Source: Phycisphaerae bacterium (GTDB lineage Bacteria; Planctomycetota; Phycisphaerae; Tepidisphaerales; Tepidisphaeraceae). Taken from it: DNA of 64,000 nt. The DNA lies in contig BPJO01000018.1 in the NCBI GenBank assembly GCA_026004655.1, positions 1-64,000 on the forward strand. Reading direction: 5' to 3'. Below are positions 1 to 8,913 of this stretch, one piece after another. The notes beneath the pieces were generated by a model. The model saw only the letters and a program-made list of their open reading frames with translations. It had not been told where the DNA came from and made no database searches. Positions within the stretch are counted from its first letter, which is position 1. Each line of letters begins with the position of its first letter. The translations under genes and the position numbers were made by a program.

Positions 1-488
1 ACCGCTAACGACCAGAAATGCCTTTCCAGGGGAAAATACGAGCCCTTCGGAAACTCCCGGATACTGAAAAGGATATTGGACAAATAGGTCAGATGCCACC
101 AGACCCTTTCCCGAAATCCGTGAACGTCAAAAACCCATAAAATCGCAATCGTTCCGTAAAACAATGGAAATATCCGAAGAAATCGGCGGACATAAAACTG
201 CTTGAGCATCCGGCCGGGTGTCGATTTTCCCTGATCGATTTTATCACGACAGTTCAGGAGAATCCGCGTGATCAGAAATCCGCTGAGGACAAAAAAAAGT
301 CCCACGCCTACTTCTCCGAGCACCCCGGGATTCGCATGTGCCGGGGCAAAGTGATGCCAAACTACCAACAGTACTGCAATCGCACGGACACCGTCGAGTT
401 GAGGCAGATGCGCCATCAGTCGCGTTTCACCCGGATTGGCCAGAAAACGGGTGGTCTTGGTTGTACTGTTCGGTCGGAATATGAGCAT
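1..488 (-). CDS. Acyltransferase 3 family membrane protein, C-terminus cut by window edge
   Basis: Reading the minus strand from ATG at 488 gives 162 codons open to the window edge, so only the N-terminal part is visible. The segment HLPQLDGVRAIAVLLVVWHH, then GEVGVGLFFVLSGFLIT, RRFLRIFPLFYG and HFWSLA is the classic start of the acyltransferase 3 family (integral membrane O-acyltransferases that acetylate or acylate cell-surface polysaccharides). In the family, the His in the first helix region and the RxxRxxP segment are functional. The ATG overlaps the reconstructed stop of the upstream ABC-F gene as TGATG, suggesting translational coupling. An alternative start is the Met at codon 25 (MAHLPQ). 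The substrate cannot be told. The dTDP-rhamnose genes a few kb away make a surface-glycan role plausible, but that is inference. Confidence 0.9.
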   Translation of the reverse strand, partial: MLIFRPNSTTKTTRFLANPGETRLMAHLPQLDGVRAIAVLLVVWHHFAPAHANPGVLGEVGVGLFFVLSGFLITRILLNCRDKIDQGKSTPGRMLKQFYVRRFLRIFPLFYGTIAILWVFDVHGFRERVWWHLTYLSNILFSIREFPKGSYFPLERHFWSLA

Positions 489-2414
489 CAGGCTTCACGG
501 AGAAAGTACTCCTCTTCAAGTTGCTTGAGTCGGTCTTGGGATTGTTCGATACGTTGTTTCAGCGTTCTCACTCGATCAGGGGCTCGATATGATTCCGCGA
601 GTGACTCCTGAAGCTGCATCAGCTCGGATTCGGTCTCTGTGATCTGCGCTTCGAGTTTCACTCACACTCAGTCGTCCGAAAGGTCTTAGGTAAGGATTAT
701 CCTTTCGTGAAGCGCGTTCGGAACGGTTATTGACTTTTTCCGATGAAGAACTGTTGTTCCGGAGGGTCGTGTTCTTCCTGATGTTGTTCCCGACCGTCTG
801 ATCGCGCAACCGTTGATGGTACCGGTCGTACCACTGTTCTAACCCCCCGTCGAAATCTTCAAACCCCGGCGGGTCCAGAACCAGCAATCTTTTGACAATT
901 TTCTTCAGAAAATATCGATCATGACTCACAATCAACAGCGTACCGTTGAAGTTGTTCAAAGTCTTTTCCAAGGCTTCGGAGGATTGGATGTCCAGATGAT
1001 TGGTCGGTTCGTCGAGGAGGATAACATTCGGTTGTTCAAGCATCAGCTGGGCTAACGCGACTCGGGCGCGTTCCCCCCCGGACAGATCACCCATGCGTTT
1101 TTCCACATCAGAATCGCTGAACATCAACGATCCGAGAATGTCCCGAACCTGTTTCTCGGAGATCATTCCGTCATGAACCTGCTCAAGGATCGAGTTGTCC
1201 GGGTCGAACTCGTCAAGACGCTGGTCGTAATATCCGATTTTCAGGTTGGTTCCCCATCGTATTTCACCGTTATCGGCATCGATCTGTCCGAGTAGAGTTT
1301 TCAGGAGCGTAGTTTTGCCCGATCCGTTGGGTCCGATGATTCCGATACGTTCACCGGGTTTAACTTTAAAGTTTAAACCCTTCCACAACACGCGTCCGTC
1401 AAACGACTTGTTCAAATCTCTGACGCGTAGCAGCTGATCGCCGGCACGGGTGTCGTTTTCGAAACGCACACGTATACTTCGACGATGCTGGACGGCTTGG
1501 ATCATGGCGTCGCTTTTGAGAAGCCGGTCAAGTTTTTTCTGTCGTCCCTGAGCTTCCCGTGCGCGTTGTCCTGCGCTGAACCGACGAATAAACTCTTGCT
1601 GTTTAGCAATATCTTTCTGTTGAATTTCGTAAGCCCGTGCTTGGGACAATTCCTGAATCGTTTTCTGCTCCAAAAAAGCCGAGAAATTGCCGGGATAGCT
1701 TTTCAGACGTCTACCGGTCAACCATACGATCCGGGTTGCAAGTTTGTCTAAAAGGTATCGGTCGTGCGAAATCAGAAACACCGCTCCCGAAAAATCAGTA
1801 AGATATTCTTCAAGCCATTCGATGGCTTGAAGGTCTAGATGGTTGGTCGGTTCATCCAAAAGAAGCAGATCAGGCTCAGAGATCAAAACTTGCGCCAGCG
1901 CCAGACGAGCGCATTGTCCTCCTGATAAGTGTTCTACCCGAACCGACCATAGTTCTTTTGTCAGCCCGACTCCTGAAAGGGTGGCCTGCAATCGGTGTTG
2001 CCAAGCATAGCCCCCTTCCGCGTCAAACTCGTGCTGCAATGTTTCGTAGCGAGCCAGCAATTTTTCAAGACCGACCTGCCCGGGGTCGGCCATTTGGTGT
2101 TCAATCGTTCTCAGTTCTTGAGACAGCGCGTGCAAGCGAGAAAACGCTTTTTCGGCCTCATCAAGAACCGTGTTGCCTGGTTCAAAAGACGGATCCTGCC
2201 TGAGGTAACCGATCTTTGTTCCACGTGACACACTGATCTGCCCCGTATCGGGTTGCTGTTCGCCGACGATCATTCGGAACAGAGTCGTTTTACCTTCACC
2301 GTTGTTCCCGATGAGACCGACCCGTTCCCCTTTCTCAATCGATAATTCCAGTTGATCAAACAGTAACCGATCGCCCAGAACCTTTTCGATGTTGTGCAAC
2401 TGAACTAGAGACAT
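488..2414 (-). CDS. ABC-F family ATPase with a one-base frame break near its C-terminus
   Basis: Two ABC ATPase domains in tandem without membrane segments: Walker A GNNGEGKTTL, signature LSGGQCARLALAQ and Walker B LLLLDEPTNHLD in the first half; GPNGSGKTTL, LSGGERARVALAQ and VILLDEPTNHLD in the second, joined by the charged linker typical of ABC-F proteins. These act on ribosomes (Uup/EttA-like) rather than in transport. The frame read from 2414 runs past the conserved RKDNPYLRPFGRL segment into unrelated sequence ending at 576. From about 661 another frame continues as KLEAQITETESELMQLQ and ends LKQLEEEYFLREA at 488, exactly the C-terminal coiled coil expected. Joining the frames needs removal of one base between about 655 and 672 and gives about 641 residues. 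The stop overlaps the next ATG (TGATG). A sequencing indel is the likeliest cause; true truncation is possible. Confidence 0.9.
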
Positions 2415-2518
2415 TTCCTAACGCCAATTTACTAACTATCTATGTAACTTGGTAACTTGCATCCCGGCAAATTCGCTTCCGAACTGGTTTTTCTTATACT
2501 GTTTTGCAGGATCTAGTT

Positions 2519-4045
2519 ATGTCATACCTTCTCGGCATTGATATTGGTACCAGCAGCACAAAGACACTTCTGTGCGATCACAAAGGCAAAGTCATAGCGA
2601 CCGCGGTGTCGGAACACCCGATTTATTCTCCCAAACCAGGGTGGAGTGAACAGCACCCTGCCGACTGGTGGAAGGCAACCCAGACCGCGACCCGCGAGGT
2701 TCTCAAGAAATCGAAGATCCGAGGGGATCAGGTCACCGCTATCGGGCTTTCGGGACAGATGCACGGTTCGGTCTTTATTGACAAGTCCGGGAAAGTGATT
2801 CGACCGGCCTTGTTATGGAACGACCAGCGGACGACTGACGAATGTAAGGAGATTGAAAAAAAAGCAGGCGGACGCAATGAACTGATTGCAATGGTCGCTA
2901 ACCCGGCATTGACCGGTTTCACGGCTCCCAAAATTCTGTGGTTCCGAAAAAACGAACCACGCAATTACGAAAAAACCGTCCGGATACTTTTACCTAAAGA
3001 TTATATCCGGTTTTGCATGACCGGTGAGTTTGCGACCGAAGTTTCGGATGCTTCCGGAACGCTTCTTTTGAATGTCGCTAAACGTCAGTGGTCGACAGAA
3101 TTGCTGAACAAACTCAAGATCGATCAAGATCTGCTTCCTCCGTGTTATGAATCCTTTGAAATCACTGGCAGGCTTACTGTTACCGCTGCGAAACAATTAG
3201 GACTCAGACAAGGCGTTCCCGTGGTCGGTGGGGCCGGGGATCAGGCAGCCGGCGCAATCGGGAACGGGATCGTTTCTGCCGGAATTGTCTCTGCGACACT
3301 CGGAACGTCGGGGGTCGTCTTTGCTCATTCGGACAAACCGACCCGTGATCCACTCGGACGTGTTCACACTATGTGTCATGCGGTTCCGGGTAAATGGTGT
3401 GTGTTCGGCTGCATGTTGTCAGCTGGCGGTTCGTTTCAATGGTTTCGAAACCAGCTAGGTCAAACCGAAGTCACTGAAGCCAAACGGAAAAAGATCGATC
3501 CATACGAACTGCTGGTTGCCCAAGCCGAGCAGGCGCCACTCGGGTCTGAAGGTCTGTTTTTTCTGCCTTATCTGACGGGAGAACGGTGCCCACACCCCGA
3601 CCCGAAGGCTCGTGGCGCCTGGATTGGTCTGACCAGTCGAACCACACGAAACATGATGATCCGCGCGGTGATGGAAGGCGTGACTTTCGGCATGCGTGAT
3701 GCGATCGAAATCATGAAAGATATGAAGATCCCGATCAATCAGATCCGGGCTTCGGGCGGCGGAGCAAAAAGTCCGTTCTGGAGACAGCTTCAGGCCGATA
3801 TTTATCAGTTCCCCATCGTTCTCACCAACGCGTCGGAAGGACCCGCGTACGGGGTGGCTCTTTTGGCCGGGGTTGGAACAGGGGTCTGGAAGTCCGTCGA
3901 AGAAGCCTGTCGATCCTCCATTACACAGACACAGACAATCAAACCACAAAAAAAGGGGGCCAAAACATACGAGCAACATTACCAAGTTTACCGAAAACTT
4001 TATCATGATCTGAAACAACGTTTCATAGAAATCGCCTCTTTGTGA
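2519..4045 (+). CDS. xylB: Xylulokinase (FGGY family sugar kinase)
   Basis: Phosphorylates D-xylulose to D-xylulose 5-phosphate with ATP, feeding the pentose phosphate pathway in the cytosol. The protein begins with the phosphate-1 loop LLGIDIGTSSTKTLLC and carries the xylulokinase segments GLSGQMHG, LLWNDQRT and the late GGGAKSPFWRQLQADIY and GPAYGVALLAG blocks of FGGY kinases. About 508 residues, normal for XylB. ATG 2519 is chosen over an upstream in-frame TTG at 2504 because AGGA at 2508-2511 is well placed and the conserved domain begins at once. It is transcribed alone, divergent from the ABC-F gene and convergent with the HNH gene. No xylose isomerase or transporter is nearby, so the sugar could be another ketopentose. 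Confidence 0.93.
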   Translation: MSYLLGIDIGTSSTKTLLCDHKGKVIATAVSEHPIYSPKPGWSEQHPADWWKATQTATREVLKKSKIRGDQVTAIGLSGQMHGSVFIDKSGKVIRPALLWNDQRTTDECKEIEKKAGGRNELIAMVANPALTGFTAPKILWFRKNEPRNYEKTVRILLPKDYIRFCMTGEFATEVSDASGTLLLNVAKRQWSTELLNKLKIDQDLLPPCYESFEITGRLTVTAAKQLGLRQGVPVVGGAGDQAAGAIGNGIVSAGIVSATLGTSGVVFAHSDKPTRDPLGRVHTMCHAVPGKWCVFGCMLSAGGSFQWFRNQLGQTEVTEAKRKKIDPYELLVAQAEQAPLGSEGLFFLPYLTGERCPHPDPKARGAWIGLTSRTTRNMMIRAVMEGVTFGMRDAIEIMKDMKIPINQIRASGGGAKSPFWRQLQADIYQFPIVLTNASEGPAYGVALLAGVGTGVWKSVEEACRSSITQTQTIKPQKKGAKTYEQHYQVYRKLYHDLKQRFIEIASL

Positions 4046-4074
4046 CGGGTCGGATTCGAGGAAGTCGGTCAATG

Positions 4075-4437
4075 TTATCTTCGTCTGGTTCGAGATGTTG
4101 AAAACAGGATGATTCGTTGCTCTTCGCGTAATCGTCGGGATTTGGCGGTCCTGAAGTCACATCCCGGGTCCTGTTTGCGAATCCATTTCAAAAAGGATTG
4201 AAGTTGGGGGTCCTTACGGAGCCGGTCGATTTGATCAAGCTCACGTTCCAACGTACGGTTATCGAACAACGCATGGATCTGCTTGTGACAGGGTCTGCAC
4301 AGGGGCACACGGTGCTCTGGCTTTCCACCACGAGATTTGGGTTTGAGGTGATGAAGCGTCAGAAGTTTTTCAGGAACGAGTCTCTGACAAAGCTGGCATT
4401 TCGTATATGGAATCATGCCTAAAAGTGTAGGCAGCAT
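4075..4437 (-). CDS. HNH endonuclease-domain protein
   Basis: Compact HNH nuclease domain: a CQLCQ zinc-binding pair, LTLHHLKPKSRGGK carrying the catalytic His pair, then PLCRPCHKQIHALF with the second Cys pair and final His. This is the Cys4-type HNH fold seen in McrA-like and stand-alone HNH proteins. It is followed by a basic tail ending STSRTRRR. About 120 residues from ATG 4437; ATG 4416 is an alternative, and a longer reading from 4506 would overlap rmlD. It follows rmlD by 7 bases, so it is probably cotranscribed. The target is unknown; no restriction, phage or intron context is visible, so a housekeeping or repair role is as likely as defence. Confidence 0.8.
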   Translation of the reverse strand: MLPTLLGMIPYTKCQLCQRLVPEKLLTLHHLKPKSRGGKPEHRVPLCRPCHKQIHALFDNRTLERELDQIDRLRKDPQLQSFLKWIRKQDPGCDFRTAKSRRLREEQRIILFSTSRTRRR

Positions 4438-4444
4438 CTGTCGC

Positions 4445-5320
4445 TTAAGGTTGGATGATTGTCTTGTATCGATGCAGTGCTTCTTCCCAACGGGGCATGG
4501 GTTCACGGGTAAAAGCTTCGTACGCGGAAAGATCCAGCACGCTGTAACCGGGTCGAATGGCAGAATCTGGTTTCATTTTCTTCCATTCTTGACTGGTAAT
4601 CGAGGTCAGATCCGTCTTTAGACCGAACTCATTCAGAATCGCCCGGGCAAACTCAAACCATGTGGTCTGACCGGAATTTGTCAGGTGCCAGATCCCGCTC
4701 GGTGCCTCTCGATGGATGAGTTCGAGGGTTGCATGGACCAGATCATCGGTAAAGGTCGGCGACCCGTGTTGATCATGAATGACTTTCAACGGTTTTCCTT
4801 CACGGGCGAGCTTGAGGATTGTGGCGGGGAAACAGGCTCCGTCCGGTCCATATAGCCAGGCGGTCCGGATCAGCAACCAGCGAGACGGCGCATTTCGTTG
4901 CAGAAGTTGTTCGCCCAGCAGTTTGGATTTGCCGTACTGACTCAACGGACCGATCGGGTCGTTGGGCAAAAGCGGTCGGCGGATCGTGCCGTCAAACACG
5001 TAGTCGGTGCTGTAGTGAACCAACATGGTCCCGAACTTCTGGCACAACCGTGCCAGGTACCCGACGGCGTTCCCATTTACCGCGCAGGCCAAATCAGGCT
5101 CTTTTTCAGCAAGATCCACCTTGGTGTAGGCTGCACAATTGATCACCAACGTGGGTTGAAACTGCTCAAACAATCGTGCGCAGGCCGGTTCGTCGACGAT
5201 GTCCAGTGTTTGACGATCCACCCAATTGATGTTGAGGTTCAGTGGTAACAATCGTCGGCGAAAGGCTTTGGCCAGCATGCCGTTGGCCCCGGTGATGAGA
5301 ATACGATCGTAAACGGACAT
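4445..5320 (-). CDS. rfbD: dTDP-4-dehydrorhamnose reductase
   Basis: Last step of dTDP-L-rhamnose synthesis: NAD(P)H reduction of dTDP-4-dehydro-L-rhamnose. It starts with the Rossmann motif ILITGANGMLAKAF and has VINCAAYTKVDLAEKEPDLA and the SDR catalytic YSTDYVFDG...PLSQYGKSKLLGE region (Tyr-x3-Lys in YGKSK). The later WHLTNSGQTTWFEFA and RPGYSVLD segments are typical of RmlD. 291 residues, the usual length. It sits 43 bases after rmlB on the same strand in the order rmlA-rmlB-rmlD, with no rmlC between them. Confidence 0.95.
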   Translation of the reverse strand: MSVYDRILITGANGMLAKAFRRRLLPLNLNINWVDRQTLDIVDEPACARLFEQFQPTLVINCAAYTKVDLAEKEPDLACAVNGNAVGYLARLCQKFGTMLVHYSTDYVFDGTIRRPLLPNDPIGPLSQYGKSKLLGEQLLQRNAPSRWLLIRTAWLYGPDGACFPATILKLAREGKPLKVIHDQHGSPTFTDDLVHATLELIHREAPSGIWHLTNSGQTTWFEFARAILNEFGLKTDLTSITSQEWKKMKPDSAIRPGYSVLDLSAYEAFTREPMPRWEEALHRYKTIIQP

Positions 5321-5363
5321 GGCTGCGTGGTTCCATCAATCCTGCGGTGGTCAGAACGCGATG

Positions 5364-6386
5364 TCAGCGATGGGCATACTGAGTTTCGTAGTATTTCAGG
5401 TAATCCCCGCTTTTAATATCACGCCACCATTTTTCGTTGTCGCGGTACCACTGGATGGTGGTTTTGATGGCCTGTTCAAAACGGTGTTTGGGTTCCCATC
5501 CGAGTTCCCGTTTGATTTTGCTGGCATCGATCGCGTACCGACGGTCGTGCCCGGGTCGGTCTTGTACATATCGTACAAACTTGTCCCACGGTTTGTTCAT
5601 CTCCCGAAGGATGATTTCCGTAATCTGTCGATTGGTCATTTCGTTGTTTCCCCCGACGTTATACACTTCTCCGAAACGACCCTTTTGCAACACAGTATAA
5701 ACCGCATCGCAGTGGTCTTCGACGTACAGCCAGTCACGGATGTTTTTTCCATCCCCGTACAACGGGACTTGTTTGTTCTCCATGAGATTGGTGACAAAAA
5801 GCGGTATAAGTTTTTCGGGAAAGTGATACGGTCCGTAGTTGTTGCTACAACGGGTGGTCAGAACCGGAAGTCCGAAAGTATGAAAATAAGCTCGGACCAG
5901 GCAATCCCCCGCTGCTTTGGACGCCGAATACGGAGAGTTGGGTTGTAACGGCGTTTCTTCCGTAAACTTGATGTCCGGACGGTCCTCGGGCAAGGTCCCG
6001 TAAACCTCGTCCGTACTGACATATAAAAACTTTTCGATCCGTTCAGACTTGGCAATATCCAAAAGGACTTGTGTACCCACCACATTGGTCTGCACGAAAG
6101 GACCGCTGCCGAGGATACTTCGGTCTACATGACTCTCAGCGGCAAAATGGACTATCTGGCTTACATGATAATCGCGTACCGTCCGTACGACCTTATCCGT
6201 GTCACAGATGTCGCCTTTGACAAAAATCACCTGATCACCCAGAAGGTCTGAAATATTGGCCAGATTCCCTGCGTAGGTCAGTTTGTCAAAAGCGACCAGT
6301 CGGACCGGTTCTTTTCGTTTGACCAACAATCTGACAAAATTACTACCAATAAAACCGGCAGCCCCGGTGACCAGAATCGTTGTCAT
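5364..6386 (-). CDS. rfbB: dTDP-glucose 4,6-dehydratase
   Basis: Converts dTDP-D-glucose to dTDP-4-keto-6-deoxy-D-glucose using bound NAD. An extended SDR enzyme: ILVTGAAGFIGSNFVRLL for NAD binding, HFAAESHVDRSI, the catalytic STDEVYG (Thr-Asp-Glu) and the YSASKAAGD Tyr-x3-Lys motif, then TRCSNNYGPYHFPEKLIPL and IRDWLYVEDHCDA, all hallmarks of RmlB. 340 residues, the expected length. It is preceded by rmlA 38 bases upstream. The product also serves other 6-deoxyhexoses, but with rmlD beside it rhamnose is the expected end product. Confidence 0.97.
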   Translation of the reverse strand: MTTILVTGAAGFIGSNFVRLLVKRKEPVRLVAFDKLTYAGNLANISDLLGDQVIFVKGDICDTDKVVRTVRDYHVSQIVHFAAESHVDRSILGSGPFVQTNVVGTQVLLDIAKSERIEKFLYVSTDEVYGTLPEDRPDIKFTEETPLQPNSPYSASKAAGDCLVRAYFHTFGLPVLTTRCSNNYGPYHFPEKLIPLFVTNLMENKQVPLYGDGKNIRDWLYVEDHCDAVYTVLQKGRFGEVYNVGGNNEMTNRQITEIILREMNKPWDKFVRYVQDRPGHDRRYAIDASKIKRELGWEPKHRFEQAIKTTIQWYRDNEKWWRDIKSGDYLKYYETQYAHR

Positions 6387-6424
6387 ACATCAATTCCCAT
6401 GAATATATTCGTGAAAGTACGGGT

Positions 6425-7301
6425 TTACCGGATGGCTTCTGCCAAAACCCGTCGAAGATAATTGCCATAGTCGCTTTTCCCGGCCTTTTCACATAATAAC
6501 CGCATCTGTTCCGGGCCGATAAATTTCTTATTCAGCGCGATTTCTTCGATACAGGCGACCTTTAACCCTTGCCGTTCTTCCAACGTCTGGACAAAAATCG
6601 AACTACTGACCAGCGAATCAGGTGTCCCGGTATCTAACCAGGCGATGCCCCCGTCCCATGGTCACAACGCTCAGATCCCCGCGCGCGAGGTAGGCTTTAT
6701 TGACGTCCGTGATCTCCAGCTCTCCGCGGGTAGACGGTTTCAGATTCTGCGCGATTTCAACCACCGAAGCGTCGTAAAAATACAACCCCGTTACTGCCCA
6801 GTTGCTTTTAGGTTGTTTCGGTTTTTCTTCGATGCTCAGGGCCTTAAAGGATCGATCGAACTCGACCACACCGTAACGTTCAGGATCTTTGACCTGGTAG
6901 GCAAACACCCGTGCACCACGGGTGAGTCTGGCGGATTCTTCCAGCATGTTCGTCATTTCATGCCCGTAGAAAATATTATCGCCCAGGATCAGACAAACCG
7001 GGTCCTGACCGACGAAATCCGCACCGATCGTAAAGGCTTGTGCGATGCCTTTGGGTTCGGGTTGAACCCTGTAAGACAGCTGCAACCCGATATCCGATCC
7101 GTCTCCGAGTAGACGTTCGATCATCGGAAGATCGCGTGGAGTGGAAATGATCAGAATCTGCCGAATCCCTGCCAGCATCAAAACCGACAACGGATAATAA
7201 ATCGTCGGTTTGTCATAAACCGGTAACAGTTGTTTACTGATACAGGTGGTCAATGGGTAAAGCCTTGTACCAGCCCCACCGGCGAGAATGATTCCCTTCA
7301 T
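6425..7301 (-). CDS. rfbA: Glucose-1-phosphate thymidylyltransferase with a one-base frame break
   Basis: First step of dTDP-rhamnose synthesis: glucose 1-phosphate plus dTTP gives dTDP-glucose. It starts [18 protein letters not shown] with the nucleotidyltransferase signature, then [27 protein letters not shown] and [21 protein letters not shown]. The frame from 7301 stops at 6618 after [13 protein letters not shown]. Dropping one base from the five-C run at 6648-6652 (five G on the coding strand) restores [16 protein letters not shown] and the rest of the family C-terminus, ending [10 protein letters not shown] at 6425. The reconstructed protein is about 291 residues, the normal length for RmlA. 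The break is best explained as a homopolymer error; a real mutation would remove the C-terminal fifth. Confidence 0.93.
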
Positions 7302-7431
7302 GTCGGTCCTTGGTCAAATACAAATCCGGCAATTCTTCCGTGCAGCCTGCAACTGCAATCTCTTTATCGTGTCAGTCGGCCACAAACCTGACAAGTCCTT
7401 TTCTACGAACAGTTATCGGACGCTCCCGCGA

Positions 7432-8268
7432 TTAAGCCACCGGACGCTTGCTGTAAGAAATATGCTTCTGAGTGCTGATTTTGGGACGCTGGCCATACCG
7501 TGTTCCCTCCCCCGTGTCTCTGGTTGCCAGACCGGAAAGAGGCGTTTTCTTTTTCGGACCCGTTTTTTCCTTGATCGCAACATCCAACGCATCGGCTGGA
7601 GCCCACCAGTGCTTTTTGACACCCTGTTTAACGAGTTTGACCACTTCGGCAGGGGTGTCCACGATCCGGAAAATCTTAAGATCTTCTTCGTCGATATAAC
7701 GAGGCGCCAATTCATCCTTCATCCAGTTGAATAGACCGCTCCAGAATCGGCTTCCGTAAAGAATGACCGGGAAAGCCTCGATTTTGAGTGTTTGAATGAG
7801 GGTGAGCGTTTCAAAAAACTCATCCATGGTCCCAAAGCCCCCCGGGAAACAGACGAACGCATCGGCATATTTGGTGAACATCACTTTTCGGGCGTAAAAG
7901 TAATGAAAATCGAGGGAAATGGTCTGATACCGGTTACTTTCCTGTTCGTGAGGCAGGGAAATATTCAATCCGACACTTTGCCCACCAGCCTCATAAGCGC
8001 CTTTGTTTCCGGCTTCCATGATTCCGGGTCCCCCACCGGTGATGATCGCAAAACCGGCTTTGGAAAGCAGACGAGCGGTTTCCTCAGCGGCCTGATAATC
8101 GGGGTGGTCAGGGGGCGTCCGCGCGGATCCAAAGATCGTCACAGCCGGACCGACTTCGGCCATGACTTCAAACCCTTCCACGAACTCGGACATGATCCTG
8201 AAAATACGCCAAGATTCGTGCCCGTCCGGCTGACCCGTTTTAACGGCTTCATTTTTTTCCTTCGACAT
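7432..8268 (-). CDS. LOG family (lysine-decarboxylase-like) nucleotide phosphoribohydrolase
   Basis: Member of the LOG family, Rossmann-fold enzymes that hydrolyse nucleoside 5'-monophosphates (cytokinin-riboside monophosphate in plants; AMP-type substrates in bacteria) to base plus ribose 5-phosphate. The hallmark PGGFGTMDEFFE (PGGxGTxxE) motif is intact, with TIFGSARTPPDHPDY near the start, ITGGGPGIMEAGNKGA and the RKVMF segment. 278 residues: the core covers about residues 35-225 and a Lys/Thr/Arg-rich tail of about 50 residues follows that does not look like the family. It lies 130 bases upstream of rmlA and 16 bases after the CYTH gene. The link to neighbouring pathways is unclear. Confidence 0.88.
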   Translation of the reverse strand: MSKEKNEAVKTGQPDGHESWRIFRIMSEFVEGFEVMAEVGPAVTIFGSARTPPDHPDYQAAEETARLLSKAGFAIITGGGPGIMEAGNKGAYEAGGQSVGLNISLPHEQESNRYQTISLDFHYFYARKVMFTKYADAFVCFPGGFGTMDEFFETLTLIQTLKIEAFPVILYGSRFWSGLFNWMKDELAPRYIDEEDLKIFRIVDTPAEVVKLVKQGVKKHWWAPADALDVAIKEKTGPKKKTPLSGLATRDTGEGTRYGQRPKISTQKHISYSKRPVA

Positions 8269-8284
8269 CCGATCTTTCCTCGTT

Positions 8285-8848
8285 CTAAAATGTCACCGAA
8301 CGATCGTGAACCCCGTTTTCCTGCAAATAGGCCATCAGCATTGCGATATAACTGCTTTTGATGATGGGGGCGTTGGCAAGACTGAGTTTCTCTCGGACTC
8401 TCAAAACCGTTTCTTCGTCCGGTCCTTCGATCTCCACAAATGCGCCTAGATAAGGTAGCTCGTCCAACTCGATGCTGCACTCATCCAGCTTCCACTTGTA
8501 TCGACGTTTCTCGAAACTCAGAACACGCACGAATCCCAGTGCCATCAAGAACCGCTCGGCGTCGCGAGGATTGCATACCGCCAGTTCGATTTCTTCCCGG
8601 CTTTTGAGCTTTCCGTGCAACCGAGGACCCTTAAAAGTATAAACATATGTCTCTTCCCCTGTGGACATGTTCCGGTTGACGCGCAATCGCAACCCCTGGT
8701 CCGCAGCCAAAAGGCTTCGATCCTCGGTGTCAAAAAACGTATTGATTTCGAATATCTCGGCCGATCGAGTCGCGTCCATCTTCTCTAAAAGAGAACGGAC
8801 CACGCCCAGATCGGACACTTTCATTTTGGCTTCGATTTCTATTGTCAT
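8285..8848 (-). CDS. CYTH domain protein (class IV adenylate cyclase/thiamine triphosphatase-like)
   Basis: 187 residues forming one CYTH domain, a triphosphate tunnel fold that binds triphosphate substrates with divalent metal. The ExExK signature is seen at the N-terminus as IEIEAKMK, followed by FFDTEDRSLLAADQGLRLR, YTFKGPRLHGKLKSREEIEL and YLGAFVEIEG, which supply the alternating acidic and basic tunnel residues. Family members include CyaB-type adenylate cyclases, thiamine triphosphatases and tripolyphosphatases, and the sequence alone does not decide which. It lies 65 bases after leuS and 16 before the LOG gene, so it is probably in the same transcript. Confidence 0.85.
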   Translation of the reverse strand: MTIEIEAKMKVSDLGVVRSLLEKMDATRSAEIFEINTFFDTEDRSLLAADQGLRLRVNRNMSTGEETYVYTFKGPRLHGKLKSREEIELAVCNPRDAERFLMALGFVRVLSFEKRRYKWKLDECSIELDELPYLGAFVEIEGPDEETVLRVREKLSLANAPIIKSSYIAMLMAYLQENGVHDRSVTF

Positions 8849-8913
8849 GGATCATTCGTCCGATGGTATTCGGGGTTTTTTGTCCCCCGGGCTTGTCGGA
8901 TTATTTTCCCTTT

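Noticed and set aside
336-611. 91-codon open frame on the plus strand
   Set aside because: Lies opposite the acyltransferase and the ABC-F C-terminus, both recognisable on the minus strand.
3455-4072. 205-codon open frame antisense to xylB
   Set aside because: Shadow of the xylulokinase gene, which has clear motifs on the other strand.
4075-4437. HNH gene as part of a defence or restriction system
   Set aside because: No methyltransferase, helicase or phage gene nearby; it simply follows the rml genes.
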